Assembly: GCF_000331535.1 (NCBI RefSeq)
Contig: NZ_AMZN01000024.1
Coordinates: 1 to 64,000, forward strand
Direction of reading: 5' to 3'
DNA: 64,000 bases
From: Fulvivirga imtechensis AK7
Lineage (GTDB): Bacteria > Bacteroidota > Bacteroidia > Cytophagales > Cyclobacteriaceae
Shown here: piece after piece, positions 18,901 through 27,706 of the stretch
How positions within the stretch are numbered: position 1 is the first letter of the stretch
How the letters are laid out: each line of letters opens with the position of its first letter
Made by a program: the position numbers and the translations under genes
Notes under the pieces: model-generated
Database searches by the model: none
What the model saw: the letters and a program-made list of their open reading frames with translations, nothing else
Told to the model about the DNA's origin: nothing

Positions 18901-20332
18901 AGACAATCCCAGCTTCACCTTTACTTTAAACCAAGCCGGCAATTACGTAGCTACTGTAGTAATTGACCCGCAATGCTCTGGATTTAGTAATACCACTATG
19001 CCTCCCCAGACCTTTGTGATCAATCCCTTGCCAAACTTTGATTTGTCAGTGATTAACCAGCCTTCAGCGTGTATGGCTAACGACGGTGTTATTGCAGTTA
19101 ATTTCACCTCATCGGCAGATATGATGTACACAGTAACCGGCCCAGTGTCATATCCCGCTGCCAGTGTTACCGGACCAGGCACAGTGAATGTCACCGGTTT
19201 GTCAGCAGGATTCTACACAGTAAGAACAAGTTTTGTAGCCACCGGATGTAGTAATGTCAGAACCATCGTATTAAACGATCCTGTGCCTTATACTGCCAAT
19301 GATCAACAGATCAACAGCACATGTAGCGAGGTAGATGGTGAGTTAGCACCCATTACCTTCACTGGTCCCGCCCCGGCAACGTATAGCTGGACACTGAGAA
19401 CACAAGAAACAAATATCACTGTTGCATCGGGAACAGAAGCGGACCTTCCTTTTAGCCCTGTCGCCACAGGTAACTATTATGTGGAAATAAGAGATACTGA
19501 TGGGTGTATTACATCGGCTAACGTAATTGCCTCTCCTCCACCTCCGATTGATCTGGCACTACCCACAGAGTTTGCAGTTTGTGATGAAACGGTGGCGAGA
19601 GTACCTTATTTTACATCCAGCAACCAATTAGTGGCTACCAATCCTTCTATGCAGATTGAAGGAGACAGCATCATACTGGTAACTCAACCCGGTACTTATA
19701 CGGTTACTGCTTTTGGTGATGGAATAAACACATGTGATCGTCAGGAAACGCTTACCGTATCTTTTGGGAATTCTGACCCTATTCCATTTGACTCACGATT
19801 TGGCATATGCCCGCAACTGGATGAAACTGTAACTATATTTGTACCTGGCTTCGTCAATGTTGAGTTCTTCGATGAAGACGGCAATCCCCTGCAAGATGGT
19901 AATGGATATGAAATATATGCAGATAGTATCAAGGTATTTGTAACGGGAAAGGTCAATGTAAGGATGACAAATGCCTTTGGCTGTATAACTGAAGGGGATT
20001 TCGATGTAGTGGAAGACTGCAAAGCCAGAATAAACGCTCCAAACGCTTTTACGCCAAACGGGGATGGGCGAAATGACTTCTTCACTGTCTTTCCCATACT
20101 GGTTTCTGCCGAGGACTTCCAGATCTTTATCTTCAACCGGTGGGGTGAAATGATATTCCAGTCAACCGATCTGGCCAGTTTCCTGGAAACCGGTTGGAAC
20201 GGAGGCTATAACAATGACCCCAACAGACCACTGCCTGGAGGAACCTATGCATACAGGATTAACTTCAGAAGTGTGATTCCCGAACGTAGCAACTTACAGG
20301 AAACTCGCGGAGGGATAACTTTGATACGCTAA
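15914..20332 (+). CDS. Giant T9SS substrate with PKD domain and type B sorting domain
   Basis: A 1472-residue secreted protein. The signal peptide spans about residues 1-26. Two halves start with related WYFGNN domains (near residues 33 and 556), each with a YTDG/YSDG segment and a beta-propeller look, so the gene contains an internal duplication. The first copy is followed by a PKD-like domain (VRWDFGDGNSS, about residues 418-430). Later come Ig-like repeats with paired cysteines. The C-terminus has the gliding-motility-type sorting domain: NAFTPNGDGRNDFF, IFNRWGEMIF, GWNGGYNN, LPGGTYAYRINFR and GGITLIR. It should be carried across the outer membrane by the T9SS and retained by the PorP/SprF partner encoded divergently. 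Adhesin or gliding roles are inferred. Confidence 0.92.
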   Translation: MPHFDLRRACLVMFLFVGSIFQVYSQSYSGINWYFGNNQRGLVFVRPGLQPSAISTPFPLGAGGSAVASDPVSGEIIFYTDGNTVYDATDQALSTTLNGSTGLNQGVVICQNPANPDQYFIFTIDSGTGLLEQSVFDLTVYSSGSAGFPAPARGDLVGLPTNTNLPATPRSPGMIIIPNDTRDGFYLISHESGASTSYDVTTIAADGTLSTVSSGSIGTIDNVANFSYNAATSQVSVSPVNPGQPVEILSIDPATGALSFVTDIPGTELSSLANENIYDTEWSNNGDFLYISGNFGDAQDSVVQADMTQVPPTLTYLQTRNVVRSYGLQMAPDSTIYHLYENVAGEFRLGRINDPDSVASQVLYDPAPLGIQNYAGRQFPAFLPRINQNLTVDFTHSGECQNAPTLFYPDIQPGADSVRWDFGDGNSSNQLAPIYTYAEANTFDVRLTAFLNGDSAFVVHPVTITQFELQISVQSDTTFCREDFPPPYGSTGTASVVAQISGNATSVVWSNGQTGNTLRPDSSGYYYVIATDASGCSAYAGVTVNTYGLQEQRANVWYFGNNAGIDFNPLAQGGSPVNIPLGDPDIYNGGNQMQAPEGCAIYCDRNGQPLFYSDGVDVYDREGNQLTGTDPADKIGGDQTATQSVMIVPFPNDETLFYIFTTEEVYGTGTYDLKYAVFDLKDESSGTKGALVRTAAGNLSTTLCSGVTERITGNNNWVIVHEYGNNNFKAFPLFTTGIGAPVISNVGSVHDSDRESEGYMKLGPNSMLAVAYSVSDSENFVELFDFVDSTGAVNLITQLNFNDPTPNTIPNGPTPPSNVQGQVYGVEFSPDGRNLFSTFQSASESHIYWWRVDTTTTTATTTTPEFIRNSTRYVGADQDLLGALQTGPDGQIYIAQNGIQALATISNPNVDTTGTPDITGSFGLAPGTTSRLGLPNFIQNIGSPLQGASLQVTNGCEGESLTFQIINAQNLEDYYLNIFSENDLVNPVRGPIHLTQDNPSFTFTLNQAGNYVATVVIDPQCSGFSNTTMPPQTFVINPLPNFDLSVINQPSACMANDGVIAVNFTSSADMMYTVTGPVSYPAASVTGPGTVNVTGLSAGFYTVRTSFVATGCSNVRTIVLNDPVPYTANDQQINSTCSEVDGELAPITFTGPAPATYSWTLRTQETNITVASGTEADLPFSPVATGNYYVEIRDTDGCITSANVIASPPPPIDLALPTEFAVCDETVARVPYFTSSNQLVATNPSMQIEGDSIILVTQPGTYTVTAFGDGINTCDRQETLTVSFGNSDPIPFDSRFGICPQLDETVTIFVPGFVNVEFFDEDGNPLQDGNGYEIYADSIKVFVTGKVNVRMTNAFGCITEGDFDVVEDCKARINAPNAFTPNGDGRNDFFTVFPILVSAEDFQIFIFNRWGEMIFQSTDLASFLETGWNGGYNNDPNRPLPGGTYAYRINFRSVIPERSNLQETRGGITLIR

Positions 20333-20407
20333 AGTTGTTCATTAAATTCACACGTGAATGGCAGCCTTTTTGCAGGAGGCAGCTTAAACGAGAAAAATTT
20401 ATTGACC

Positions 20408-20764
20408 ATGAAAAATCTTAAATACCCATTATTAGCAATAGGAATTGCATGTTTGTTTGCTTTCAGCAGTGTCCAGTTGATGAAAACCTCACTTACAATT
20501 ACAGTCAGAAATGAACTGGGCAATATTGAAGAAGGTGTTGGCGTTCAACTTTTCCCTACAGAAGAAGACTACCGGAATGAAACCAATCCTGCCACTGAAA
20601 TAGAATATTCAGATAAAAAAGGCAAAGTAAGGTTTAAGGATCTGGAGGCAAAGGTATACTTTGTAAATGCTGTAAAAGGTGACAAAAACAATATAGGCGC
20701 GGGCGTGCAAACAGACACCCTGCAAGAAGGAAAAGTCAACAAGGTGACGATCATTATTGAATAA
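20408..20764 (+). CDS. Small exported beta-sandwich protein, unknown
   Basis: A 118-residue protein with an N-terminal signal or anchor (MKNLKYPLLAIGIACLFAF) and a single beta-rich domain (TITVRNELGNIEEGVGVQLF, GKVRFKDLEAKVYF, KVNKVTIIIE) resembling the transthyretin-like carboxypeptidase regulatory fold. The ATG at 20408 is preferred over an earlier start at 20354 because the signal peptide begins there. It abuts the NUDIX gene with no spacer. Function unknown. Confidence 0.72.
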   Translation: MKNLKYPLLAIGIACLFAFSSVQLMKTSLTITVRNELGNIEEGVGVQLFPTEEDYRNETNPATEIEYSDKKGKVRFKDLEAKVYFVNAVKGDKNNIGAGVQTDTLQEGKVNKVTIIIE

Positions 20765-21304
20765 ATGCATCGACAGAAAATATTAGAGCAACTACAATCC
20801 TACAGCCCTGAACTTGAAGCAGAAAAGCAATTCAGGGCTTCATTTTTGGCTTTTATCGAGGTAAACTCCACCTGTTTCGAACGTTCACTTCAAGAGGGGC
20901 ACATTACCGGATCGGCATGGATTATTAATCATGAAAGAGATAAAGCACTACTTACTCATCATTTCAAACTTGATCGCTGGCTGCAGTTAGGCGGACATGC
21001 CGATGGTGATCCTGACATCATCAGGGTAGCTACAAAAGAAGCAACGGAAGAATCCGGTCTTTCATCTATTGAACTGGTCAGTGATCAGATCTTTGATATT
21101 GACATTCATACTATTCCAGCCAGAAAAGCCGAGCCCGAGCATCTGCATTATGATGTGAGATTCCTTTTTAAGGCTGATGAACAAGAACCGCTGGTAGTCA
21201 ACAGAGAGTCAAAAGAGCTTGCGTGGCTGTATAAAAACGAGCTCTGGAAACTTTCCAACAACAATGAAAGCATCTTGAGAATGGCGGAGAAATCATTGAA
21301 ATGA
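20765..21304 (+). CDS. NUDIX hydrolase
   Basis: A 179-residue NUDIX-fold pyrophosphohydrolase. The Nudix box is read in LGGHADGDPD followed by KEATEESGL, where the usual REUxEExGU has Lys for Arg, as seen in related GGHADGD-type members. The metal-binding glutamates of the EE pair are present. The substrate cannot be read from sequence; nucleotide or sugar-nucleotide cleaning is likely. The ATG starts at the base after the stop of the 20408 gene, so the two are probably translated from one message. Confidence 0.88.
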   Translation: MHRQKILEQLQSYSPELEAEKQFRASFLAFIEVNSTCFERSLQEGHITGSAWIINHERDKALLTHHFKLDRWLQLGGHADGDPDIIRVATKEATEESGLSSIELVSDQIFDIDIHTIPARKAEPEHLHYDVRFLFKADEQEPLVVNRESKELAWLYKNELWKLSNNNESILRMAEKSLK

Positions 21305-21683
21305 TACTCATCTAATGACTTAGAGTCATCTGATGAGTAGGTTACAAACCCTGCTCGGGCGTGTTTGTAACGCGTTCGTCTACTTCTCCTGCTGTAATTG
21401 GTGTTTTCTAACAACAACTACACCTGAGGTAATGAAATGAAAGGATCCTGCGGTGCAGCAGGATCCTTATCAACCTTAAAATTAACTGTAATAACACTAA
21501 AAAACCATGAAAGATGAGTAGTTAAGTCATCATCCAAAGTGATTCAAAGGCGAATCATATTTATAACAACTTCAGGCAGTTATGGTTTTGTGTTTTTTAA
21601 TATTATTATTAAATGTATCGCACCACCACAATTTTACGCTATAGAATAGTGGTGGCACTAAACCCGGCAGCATGATGCAAATA
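21305..21683. other. Hairpin-rich spacer of 379 bp
   Basis: No gene is seen here, but there are several strong inverted repeats. ACTCATC and ATGACT (from 21306) pair with AGTCAT and GATGAGT (to 21339). GTTACAAAC (21341-21349) pairs with GTTTGTAAC just before 21372. AAGGATCCTGC (21441-21451) pairs with GCAGGATCCTT (21458-21468). GTGATTC and GAATCAT lie near 21540-21557, and GCACCACCAC with GTGGTGGCAC near 21620-21660. The first ones follow the NUDIX stop and may end its transcript; the last may end the small membrane gene from the other side. So many stems in one spacer is unusual. Confidence 0.5.
21441..21468 (+). terminator. Strong stem-loop, possible terminator
   Basis: An 11-bp perfect stem AAGGATCCTGC/GCAGGATCCTT with a 6-base loop. 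There is no T-run after it, so it may act as a factor-dependent terminator or an RNA-stabilising structure for the upstream NUDIX transcript. Confidence 0.4.
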
Positions 21684-21845
21684 TCAACGTGCTGCAACCA
21701 AAAGAAGCCCAAAACTTACTACCACGAGCCAAAACATATAAGGTACAAGCACAGGAATAATGATTATAGACTTTGCCATTAAAGCCCATAGGACAATAAG
21801 TATAATAGAAATTATCTTTAAGGTAGATCTGGTTTTATTGCTCAT
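21684..21845 (-). CDS. Small two-segment membrane protein
   Basis: A 53-residue protein starting at the ATG at 21845 (MSNKTRSTLKIISI). It has two hydrophobic stretches, about residues 10-31 and 32-51, with a basic N-terminus, as expected of a small inner-membrane protein. A longer in-frame reading to 22142 is rejected because it would run back through the start of the divergent Sua5 gene. The family is not recognised; similar short bitopic or polytopic proteins are common in Bacteroidota and are usually hypothetical. Confidence 0.55.
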   Translation of the reverse strand: MSNKTRSTLKIISIILIVLWALMAKSIIIIPVLVPYMFWLVVVSFGLLLVAAR

Positions 21846-21891
21846 GATAGATAGGAGTTGGTTGTCAGGTAAATATATAAAGTTAATGTAA

Positions 21892-21924
21892 TTGATGCCA
21901 TAACTGTTAAAATTAATACTTTTG
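21892..21924 (+). promoter_or_regulatory. Bacteroidota-type promoter for the Sua5 gene
   Basis: The -7 element TACTTTTG (21917-21924) matches TAnnTTTG. A TTG at 21892-21894 stands 22 bp upstream as the -33 element. The ATG at 21942 is 17 bp downstream, leaving a short leader. Confidence 0.55.
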
Positions 21925-21941
21925 CAGATCGATTTATCACC

Positions 21942-22898
21942 ATGGCAACCATTGGCACTGACGTACAGGCGGCAAAATCTTATTTGGAACAGGGGGACCT
22001 CGTAGCTATTCCTACGGAAACAGTTTACGGACTGGCAGGAAATGCCTATAAGCCTGAGGCCATCGCTAAAATATTTGAGGCAAAAAACCGACCTGCTTTT
22101 GACCCGCTTATTGTACATACCCATTCGCTGGCTGAGGTTCAAAAAATAGTACGGGATCTACCCGAAAAAGCGCTGATACTGGCAGAGCGCTTTTGGCCCG
22201 GTCCACTTACATTACTACTACCCAAGCAACCCATAATTCCTGATCTCGCTACATCCGGTATGGATACCGTAGCTGTGAGAATACCTCAACAACCATTAAC
22301 TCTGGAGTTGCTAAGATCTATTGACTTCCCCCTGGTAGCCCCCAGCGCTAATCCATTCGGATATGTCAGTCCTACCACTGCGCAACATGTGGAAGACCAG
22401 TTGGGACAAAAAATCCCGTATATTCTCGATGGCGGCAACTGCTCCGTAGGAATCGAATCTACTATTGTCGGTTTTGATGGAAATGATGCTATTATTCACA
22501 GACTGGGTGGCACCAGTCGGGAAAAAATAGAAAGTGCTATCGGAAGGGTAAAACTCATGCCCAACTCCTCTTCCAATCCGAAAGCCCCCGGCATGTTAAA
22601 AAGTCATTACTCCCCGGGAAAAAAAGTCGTTTTAGGCAATATTCAGGAGCATCTAAAAAATTATGCCGACCAAAGTGTAGGCATTTTAGCCTTTGATAAA
22701 GCCATACCCGGAGTTCCCACAAGTAATCAAATCATTCTTGCCGAAGATAGCAATTTAGCCACTGCTGCTAAAAATTTATTTTCAGCGCTCCGCATCATGG
22801 ACAAGATGGACGTGGACGTCATCCTCGCTGAACGTGTCCCCGAACACGGTTTGGGTTTAGCTATAAATGACAGGTTGACAAGAGCAGCAGCAAAATAA
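21942..22898 (+). CDS. sua5: L-threonylcarbamoyladenylate synthase (Sua5 type)
   Basis: A 318-residue enzyme that makes threonylcarbamoyl-AMP from threonine, bicarbonate and ATP, the first step of tRNA t6A37 modification. The YrdC-type domain (about residues 10-200) shows IPTETVYGLAGNAY, KNRPAFDPLIVH and APSANPFGYVSPT. The C-terminal Sua5 domain begins with APGMLKSHYSPGKKV and covers about residues 210-318. Length fits the two-domain Sua5 form rather than the short TsaC form. It stands alone on the plus strand with its own promoter. Confidence 0.95.
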   Translation: MATIGTDVQAAKSYLEQGDLVAIPTETVYGLAGNAYKPEAIAKIFEAKNRPAFDPLIVHTHSLAEVQKIVRDLPEKALILAERFWPGPLTLLLPKQPIIPDLATSGMDTVAVRIPQQPLTLELLRSIDFPLVAPSANPFGYVSPTTAQHVEDQLGQKIPYILDGGNCSVGIESTIVGFDGNDAIIHRLGGTSREKIESAIGRVKLMPNSSSNPKAPGMLKSHYSPGKKVVLGNIQEHLKNYADQSVGILAFDKAIPGVPTSNQIILAEDSNLATAAKNLFSALRIMDKMDVDVILAERVPEHGLGLAINDRLTRAAAK

Positions 22899-23106
22899 CT
22901 TCCTTTTTCAGAAAATCTTCATCTCATAAGTCCCGCACCAGAAGCACTTTCTCGATGAAGTTCAAACGATTACGGACTGCATTCACTTGACTATCAACCG
23001 CTTTTAAGGCATAAAAAAGCCAATCAGAGCCTCAAAAAACAATCTTTGCCATTAAGCAGTTTAAGATATTATTTTAGATATTTACGCCTCGAAAAAACAA
23101 GAGCTT

Positions 23107-24294
23107 ATGAGAACAATTGATGACATTAACTTCAAAAATAAGAGAGCATTGATCAGGGTAGATTTTAATGTGCCCTTAAACAATAAATACGAAATTACTG
23201 ATGATACCAGGATCAGGGCCGCTGTTCCTACTATCAAAAAAATCCTTAACGATGGTGGCTCTGTAGTGTTAATGTCTCATCTGGGCAGGCCCAAAACAGG
23301 TCCCGAGGAAAAATTCTCTTTAAAGCATCTGGTAAAGGACCTTTCAGGCCGCTTTAACACCGAGGTGAAATTTGCCGGTGACTGCATCGGTAATGAAGCC
23401 GAAGCTATGTCATCCAACCTAAAAAGCGGTGAGATACTGCTTTTGGAAAACCTGAGATTTCACCCAGAAGAAACAAAAGGTGACGAGGCTTTTGCCAAAA
23501 AACTTGCCGCTCACGGCGATATTTATGTAAATGACGCATTCGGGACAGCCCACCGGGCGCATGCTTCCACCAGCATCGTTGCTCAATTCTTTGACGAAAA
23601 AGTATGCGGTTATGTGATGGCTGCCGAGCTTGAAAATGCACAAAAGGTGCTCGACAGTGCTACCAGCCCCTACACTGCTATTATGGGAGGCGCCAAAATA
23701 TCTGACAAAATATTGATCATAGAAAAGCTGCTCGACAAGGTGGACAACCTGATCATCGGTGGTGGCATGTCTTATACCTTCTTCAAAGCCATGGGAGGCA
23801 AAATTGGCGCTTCGTTGGTAGAAGAGGATAAGCTGGATCTGGCTAAAGAACTGATACAAAAAGCCAAAGAAAAGAATGTTAATTTGGAATTGCCATTCGA
23901 CTCAGTAATTGCCGATAAGTTCGACAATAATGCAAAAACAAATGTAGTGCAAAATGGAGCTATACCTGATGGCTGGATGGGCCTCGATATCGGGCCCCAG
24001 GCGCGTGAGGTGTTTGCTAAGATCATAAGAGACTCAAAAACCATCCTTTGGAATGGTCCGATGGGTGTATTTGAAATGAGCAACTTCGCGAAAGGTACTG
24101 TCAGCATTGCAGAGGCGGTGGTAGAAGCTACAGAACGGGGTGCTTTTTCACTTATCGGTGGCGGTGACTCGGCATCAGCAGTGAACAACCTGGGCTATGG
24201 TGACAGGGTATCTTATGTTTCAACAGGCGGTGGCGCTCTATTGGAGTATATGGAAGGTAAAGAATTACCGGGCGTAGCAGCTTTGGAAGATTAA
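23107..24294 (+). CDS. pgk: Phosphoglycerate kinase
   Basis: A 395-residue glycolytic enzyme converting 1,3-bisphosphoglycerate and ADP to 3-phosphoglycerate and ATP. Signature segments are [12 protein letters not shown] near the N-terminus, [27 protein letters not shown] and the nucleotide-binding GGGDSASAV. Length is standard. Its stop overlaps the start of the TerB-like gene by one base (TAATG), so the two are translationally coupled. The 208-bp spacer upstream shows no clear promoter. Confidence 0.98.
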   Translation: MRTIDDINFKNKRALIRVDFNVPLNNKYEITDDTRIRAAVPTIKKILNDGGSVVLMSHLGRPKTGPEEKFSLKHLVKDLSGRFNTEVKFAGDCIGNEAEAMSSNLKSGEILLLENLRFHPEETKGDEAFAKKLAAHGDIYVNDAFGTAHRAHASTSIVAQFFDEKVCGYVMAAELENAQKVLDSATSPYTAIMGGAKISDKILIIEKLLDKVDNLIIGGGMSYTFFKAMGGKIGASLVEEDKLDLAKELIQKAKEKNVNLELPFDSVIADKFDNNAKTNVVQNGAIPDGWMGLDIGPQAREVFAKIIRDSKTILWNGPMGVFEMSNFAKGTVSIAEAVVEATERGAFSLIGGGDSASAVNNLGYGDRVSYVSTGGGALLEYMEGKELPGVAALED

Positions 24295-24698
24295 TGGCAC
24301 TCTCTCATGAAGAAAAGCTAAGCCACCTGCTGGATCTGATGAATCTGGCGAAGGCAGACGAGCAAATATCAAAGATAGAGACCATCTACATCCTTAAGGT
24401 GGCAGAAAGACTCGGTATTGATCAGCTTGAGTTGGCGAGACTCGAGGCTTTGGGAATAGAGAAAAGATCTATTCCCAAGGCTGAGCATCACATTATCCCC
24501 CTCTTCCACCGGTCATTAATATTAATGGGTATCGACACCAGAATAAATGATGAAGAAATTGGTTTTTGTAAAAACCTGGGGCTGCAGATGGGTCTGAACT
24601 TATATGCGATTAATGATATTATTCAATTAGCCCTTAACGGCTATGAGTTCATGGATCCACAGCAGATCAACGACATTTTCAAAAAGTATTACAACTAG
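24294..24698 (+). CDS. TerB-like domain protein
   Basis: A 134-residue all-helical protein resembling the TerB/tellurite-resistance-like domain: LLDLMNLAKADEQISKIET at the N-terminus and a second acidic helix pair around GIDTRINDEEIGF. TerB domains are small metal-linked helical modules; the exact role is unknown. It starts on the last base of the pgk stop codon, which makes cotranslation with pgk likely. Confidence 0.7.
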   Translation: MALSHEEKLSHLLDLMNLAKADEQISKIETIYILKVAERLGIDQLELARLEALGIEKRSIPKAEHHIIPLFHRSLILMGIDTRINDEEIGFCKNLGLQMGLNLYAINDIIQLALNGYEFMDPQQINDIFKKYYN

Positions 24699-24761
24699 TT
24701 AACTCATTCTAACAACTCAACGTATAAGGGAGCTGTATATTAAATTGCTCAAACCAGACTT

Positions 24762-26675
24762 TTACTGACTTATAACCAACACCAATCTCCACTGATCATC
24801 ATACGATACCTCCCCTGCATCCACCATTTCGCGCATTACCTCCAAAAAAGCATCTCTGTTTTTGGGGTTGATATTGTCCATTAATTCCTCCATAGTCAAT
24901 GGTTGCTCCCCTAACAGGTGCCTGGCCTGCAAATGGTATTGATCGATATCGTGATCTTTTTTGTTATGCTTCAGGCTTACGCATACATCGCAAATACCAC
25001 AGCTATCATAACTGGTTTCCCCGAAGTAGTCAAGGATCAACCTCGTTCTGCAGGCTTTTTCATGAGTGACATAGGCAATAATAGCCTCCATTTTTTGTTT
25101 CGCATTGCTTTCCCGCTGTGCCAGCCGCACCTTGTTTAGCGCCAGGTTATTGGCATCCTGCCGGGGAACAGTAAAAACGACCTGCGGCTTTTCCTTTTTT
25201 CGATCATAGTTTACAATTCCATATTCTCCTAGCTTTTCCAGTGCTTTCACAATCTCTGTTTCTGTAGTTTCCAACATCTTTGCCAACTGCGCTTCCGAAA
25301 CCTTAACAAAATTATTGAACAGCTCCCCACCATAAACCCGTAGTAGCATTTTAATAAAATAATCAAACTTTGCATTGGCTATCTGAAACTCATACAGCGC
25401 TTTATTATCTACTGCCATATGAAGTTGTGAGGGATTATAGAAGCTTTCGTTAAACTGGATCAGCTCTTCTTCCTCTAATTTTTTCAATGCATAATATACT
25501 TCAATATGATCTAGTTTATAATTGTCAGAAAAATCCTGTATCTCAAAATCAAAGCTTTGGCCCATACCGCTTCCCACCGCCATTTTGTAATAATTGGCCA
25601 TACATTGGTACACTTTCTTCATATAATTAATTGAAGGGTATTGTTGCTGCACGCGGTTCCTGAGATCATCGATATCCACGCTTTCATATATTACTACCGC
25701 AAAAGCCTTTCTCTCATCCCGTCCTGCTCTCCCCGCCTCCTGGTAATACGATTCCAGGTCCTGAGGAAGGTCCATGTGCACCACCAGTCTCACATCGGGC
25801 TTATCGATGCCCATACCAAAAGCATTGGTAGCCACCATTATCCGCCTCTTATTCCTGATCCAGTTTTCCTGTTTTGCCACACGATCTTCATGAGGCAGAC
25901 CAGCGTGGTAAAAGTCCGCTGAAAAGCCATTTTTCAATAGCAAAGCAGCAATTTCTTTGGTAGATTTTCTGGTACGGGTGTAAATAATAGCTGAGCCAGG
26001 AACATTTCTTACGATTTCGAGTAGCTTTTTTTCTTTGCCCTCAACCTTGCGAACAGCGTAAGACAAGTTATCACGGGCAAAACTCTTCTGAAAAACATTT
26101 TTTTTAACGAACAGTAGCTTGTCCTGAATATCGTCCCTCACTTCAGGTGTGGCAGTGGCCGTCAACGCCACCACATTCACATCCGGTATCAACTCCCGAA
26201 CGTCAGAAATGCGCAAATAAGAAGGCCGGAAGTCATAGCCCCATTGAGAGATACAATGTGCTTCATCTACAGCCAAAAGCGCCACTTGCATCTTTTTCAG
26301 CCTTTCCAGGAATATATCCGTTTGCAGTCGTTCAGGGGAAACATACAGAAATTTCACTCCGCCATAAATGCAATTGTCCAGTTTTATATCGATCTCCTTT
26401 TTGCTCATACCGGAGAAAACGGCCTCTGCTTTGATGCCCCTTTTTGTAAGCTGCTCCACCTGATCTTTCATCAATGCTATGAGAGGTGTCACAACAATAC
26501 AAATGCCCTCTCTGGCCATAGCCGGCACTTGAAAACATATGGATTTACCACCACCTGTAGGCAAGAGCGCCAAAACATCCTCTCCAGCCAGCACAGCATC
26601 TATAATCTCCTCCTGTACAGGACGAAAGGCCGTGTAACCCCAGTATCGGTTCAGTATGGATAAGGTTTGTTTCAC
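24762..26675 (-). CDS. recQ: RecQ-family ATP-dependent DNA helicase
   Basis: A 637-residue 3'-5' DNA helicase. Motifs in order: Walker A LLPTGGGKSICFQ, motif II VDEAHCISQWGYDFRPSY, TATATPEVRDDI, and motif VI YYQEAGRAGRDERKA. The RecQ C-terminal zinc region has CRTRLILDYFGE and SCGICDVC, then a winged helix. The protein ends soon after, without an HRDC domain, so it is the short RecQ form. The start is a GTG at 26675; no better ATG is available. It likely works in recombination and fork repair. Confidence 0.95.
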   Translation of the reverse strand: MKQTLSILNRYWGYTAFRPVQEEIIDAVLAGEDVLALLPTGGGKSICFQVPAMAREGICIVVTPLIALMKDQVEQLTKRGIKAEAVFSGMSKKEIDIKLDNCIYGGVKFLYVSPERLQTDIFLERLKKMQVALLAVDEAHCISQWGYDFRPSYLRISDVRELIPDVNVVALTATATPEVRDDIQDKLLFVKKNVFQKSFARDNLSYAVRKVEGKEKKLLEIVRNVPGSAIIYTRTRKSTKEIAALLLKNGFSADFYHAGLPHEDRVAKQENWIRNKRRIMVATNAFGMGIDKPDVRLVVHMDLPQDLESYYQEAGRAGRDERKAFAVVIYESVDIDDLRNRVQQQYPSINYMKKVYQCMANYYKMAVGSGMGQSFDFEIQDFSDNYKLDHIEVYYALKKLEEEELIQFNESFYNPSQLHMAVDNKALYEFQIANAKFDYFIKMLLRVYGGELFNNFVKVSEAQLAKMLETTETEIVKALEKLGEYGIVNYDRKKEKPQVVFTVPRQDANNLALNKVRLAQRESNAKQKMEAIIAYVTHEKACRTRLILDYFGETSYDSCGICDVCVSLKHNKKDHDIDQYHLQARHLLGEQPLTMEELMDNINPKNRDAFLEVMREMVDAGEVSYDDQWRLVLVISQ

Positions 26676-26783
26676 ACTTTTCTCTCTGATCCAAATTAAA
26701 CAAATAACGACATCTTAATATTAAGACATTTGCAATAAAAACAGTGATCTCTTAAGTTTAGCCTGTGATTTTTTTCAGCGGCC

Positions 26784-26813
26784 ATAAAAAAAGGCCACCA
26801 GATAGGCAGCCTT
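26784..26813 (-). terminator. Rho-independent terminator of the 26834-27706 gene
   Basis: On the minus strand a 9-bp stem (AAGGCTGCC with GGTGGCCTT, two G-U pairs, 5-base loop) is followed by a run of seven T. It begins about 20 bp after the stop of the solute-binding protein gene. Confidence 0.8.
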
Positions 26814-26833
26814 CAATCATGTAACTTAGCTCC

Positions 26834-27706
26834 TTAGCGTTTTGTTTGAAGCAACTTTACCCCAGTATCTCCCAAATGTTTAGATAGTATTTTCTTGTAC
26901 GCCATAGAGTTGGTATACCCACCATCAGCGGCAAAAAATTCTTCCATTAAGGGCTGCCAGTCGCTGTTCATTGGCATTATGAATCCAAATTGCTCTGACG
27001 ACTGGTCGCCAACCGGGTGTCTTTTCAGGGGTTGCCTTCTTTGTACCGCATCCAGATAAAAAGCGAGATCCAGGTACGAGAAAGATTTGGGGTCGGAAAG
27101 CACCTTTTCCAATGTTTCAGGGCTGGATGACGCATACGCTACTTTCATATCAGGGTAATATTTACTCTTGAGGTCTGCCAATCTCTTATCGTTAAGTGTA
27201 CCTTTCGCAGTATAAGCGGTAAGACCTGCAAAAGTCTTCGATATTTCATTCAAACTATTTAGCGTAGGCACGCTATTTTGTGTTACCAGTATTGCAAAAT
27301 TAGTAATGAATGGCGGGCTGAATTTAATCTCTTTTTTTCGGGCAGGCGTAATCGTAATATTTCCTAATCCGAACACTCCACCCTGACTGCCTTTCACGTT
27401 GTTATACATTCCACCAAAGCTACTCCCATCGCCTACAAACTGAACCGAGAGCTTTACTCCTTTTTTCTCACCCACGTAACTCACAAAATCTCTCATGATA
27501 TCCACACAAATCCCTGTCAGATTACCGGCATTGTCTTTATAAACAAATCCGGGAGTCTCTACATAGGCTAAGGATATCATTCCTGATCCTGAACTGCCAG
27601 CCTTTTGCCATGTATCACCACTGTATTGCGCATGCAATGGCGAGCATAAGAAGCCCAGAAAAACGGCACTTACACCAAAAAAAAATGTTAATACTTTTGT
27701 TTTCAT
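26834..27706 (-). CDS. Periplasmic solute-binding-domain protein (SBP_bac_3 type)
   Basis: A 290-residue exported protein with signal peptide (residues 1-26, ending LHAQ) and the fold of family 3 extracellular solute-binding proteins (PF00497): TPGFVYKDNAGNLTGICVDIM, then GNITITPARKKEIKFSPPF, then AYTAKGTLNDKRL and a late FGFIMPMNSDW. The GxxVD and TxxR landmarks of amino-acid binding proteins are recognisable. No permease or ATPase gene is nearby, so a role as an orphan binding protein or sensor input is possible. A clear terminator follows. Confidence 0.82.
   Translation of the reverse strand: MKTKVLTFFFGVSAVFLGFLCSPLHAQYSGDTWQKAGSSGSGMISLAYVETPGFVYKDNAGNLTGICVDIMRDFVSYVGEKKGVKLSVQFVGDGSSFGGMYNNVKGSQGGVFGLGNITITPARKKEIKFSPPFITNFAILVTQNSVPTLNSLNEISKTFAGLTAYTAKGTLNDKRLADLKSKYYPDMKVAYASSSPETLEKVLSDPKSFSYLDLAFYLDAVQRRQPLKRHPVGDQSSEQFGFIMPMNSDWQPLMEEFFAADGGYTNSMAYKKILSKHLGDTGVKLLQTKR

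Noticed and set aside
21684-22142. A longer 152-residue reading of the small membrane gene
   Set aside because: The N-terminal two thirds would lie antisense to the start of the Sua5 gene and its promoter; only the last 53 residues look like a protein.
22899-23106. A promoter or riboswitch upstream of pgk
   Set aside because: No TAnnTTTG element or conserved structure could be made out.
24294-24698. Assignment as a tellurite-resistance gene
   Set aside because: Only the TerB-like fold is visible and the rest of a ter operon is absent, so no resistance function is claimed.
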